Source: Mariprofundaceae bacterium (lineage in GTDB: Bacteria; Pseudomonadota; Zetaproteobacteria; Mariprofundales; Mariprofundaceae). From it: 5,787 nucleotides of DNA. The translations under genes were made by a program, and so were the position numbers. Below are positions 5,708 to 5,787 of the stretch, one piece after another. How positions within the stretch are numbered: the first letter of the stretch is position 1; every line of letters begins with the position of its first letter. The DNA is taken from NCBI GenBank assembly GCA_030950865.1, contig JAUZQR010000396.1:1-5787 (forward strand). The letters are read 5' to 3'. The notes beneath the pieces are model-generated. The model had not been told where the DNA came from, searched no databases, and saw only the letters and a program-made list of their open reading frames with translations.

Positions 5708-5787
5708 GTGATTATAGATTCCGTTGCAGTCATTATCTCAACATATAATAACCCTGATTTTCTTCGCTTGGTATTAACTGGCTATGC
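5708..5787 (+). CDS. Family 2 glycosyltransferase, N-terminal fragment cut by the window end
   Basis: Only 26 codons are visible. They read VIIDSVAVIISTYNNPDFL and onward, the first beta strand and the (I/V)STYN nucleotide-sugar-binding turn of GT-A family 2 glycosyltransferases. These enzymes add sugars to lipid-linked or LPS acceptors in the cytoplasm. The start must be at or after 5702, because an in-frame TAA sits at 5699-5701. GTG at 5708 is the only normal start codon there, and it begins one base after the preceding stop. An ATG at 5706 is out of frame and is immediately followed by TGA. No Shine-Dalgarno is visible, so reinitiation after the methyltransferase is likely. With this much sequence, the fold family can be named but not the donor or acceptor. 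Confidence 0.75.
   Translation, partial: MIIDSVAVIISTYNNPDFLRLVLTGY

Overview
The window is one tightly packed, plus-strand-only block of lipopolysaccharide (LPS) and envelope genes from a Gram-negative bacterium. The evidence is the tail of a lipid A 4'-kinase (lpxK), a small Trm112-like zinc-ribbon protein (ycaR), and adjacent heptosyltransferases resembling WaaF and WaaC. By hand count, GC is about 48% in the waaF gene and about 38% in the last complete gene. The lpxK-ycaR pairing is the proteobacterial arrangement. A moderate-GC proteobacterium outside the Enterobacteriaceae fits best, and the sequence alone does not fix the genus.

Layout. Positions 1-615 hold the C-terminal part of lpxK. 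A near-perfect 14-bp RNA hairpin spans its stop codon (593-624), and a 69-base spacer follows. ycaR (685-858) comes next, then a class I SAM-dependent methyltransferase (870-1562). Four more genes are joined by 4-base stop/start overlaps: waaF (1559-2521), waaC (2518-3534, TTG start), a secreted DUF3108 protein (3531-4268) and an integral-membrane methyltransferase of the isoprenylcysteine/PEMT type (4265-4822, GTG start). After a 23-base gap there is a second soluble methyltransferase with an N-terminal zinc ribbon (4846-5706). Last is the start of a family 2 glycosyltransferase (5708 to the window end, GTG start).

How the genes work together. LpxK finishes the phosphorylated lipid A precursor, and WaaF/WaaC would add L-glycero-D-manno-heptose to the inner core. 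The membrane methyltransferase and the DUF3108 protein are locked into the same translational unit but have no assigned role, so they are the best candidates for an undescribed envelope function. The last two genes are more AT-rich and look like the start of a more variable polysaccharide-modification module.

I see no tRNA or rRNA genes, CRISPR array, insertion sequence or phage gene, and no convincing promoter or classical terminator. No stretch above 70 bases lacks a gene.
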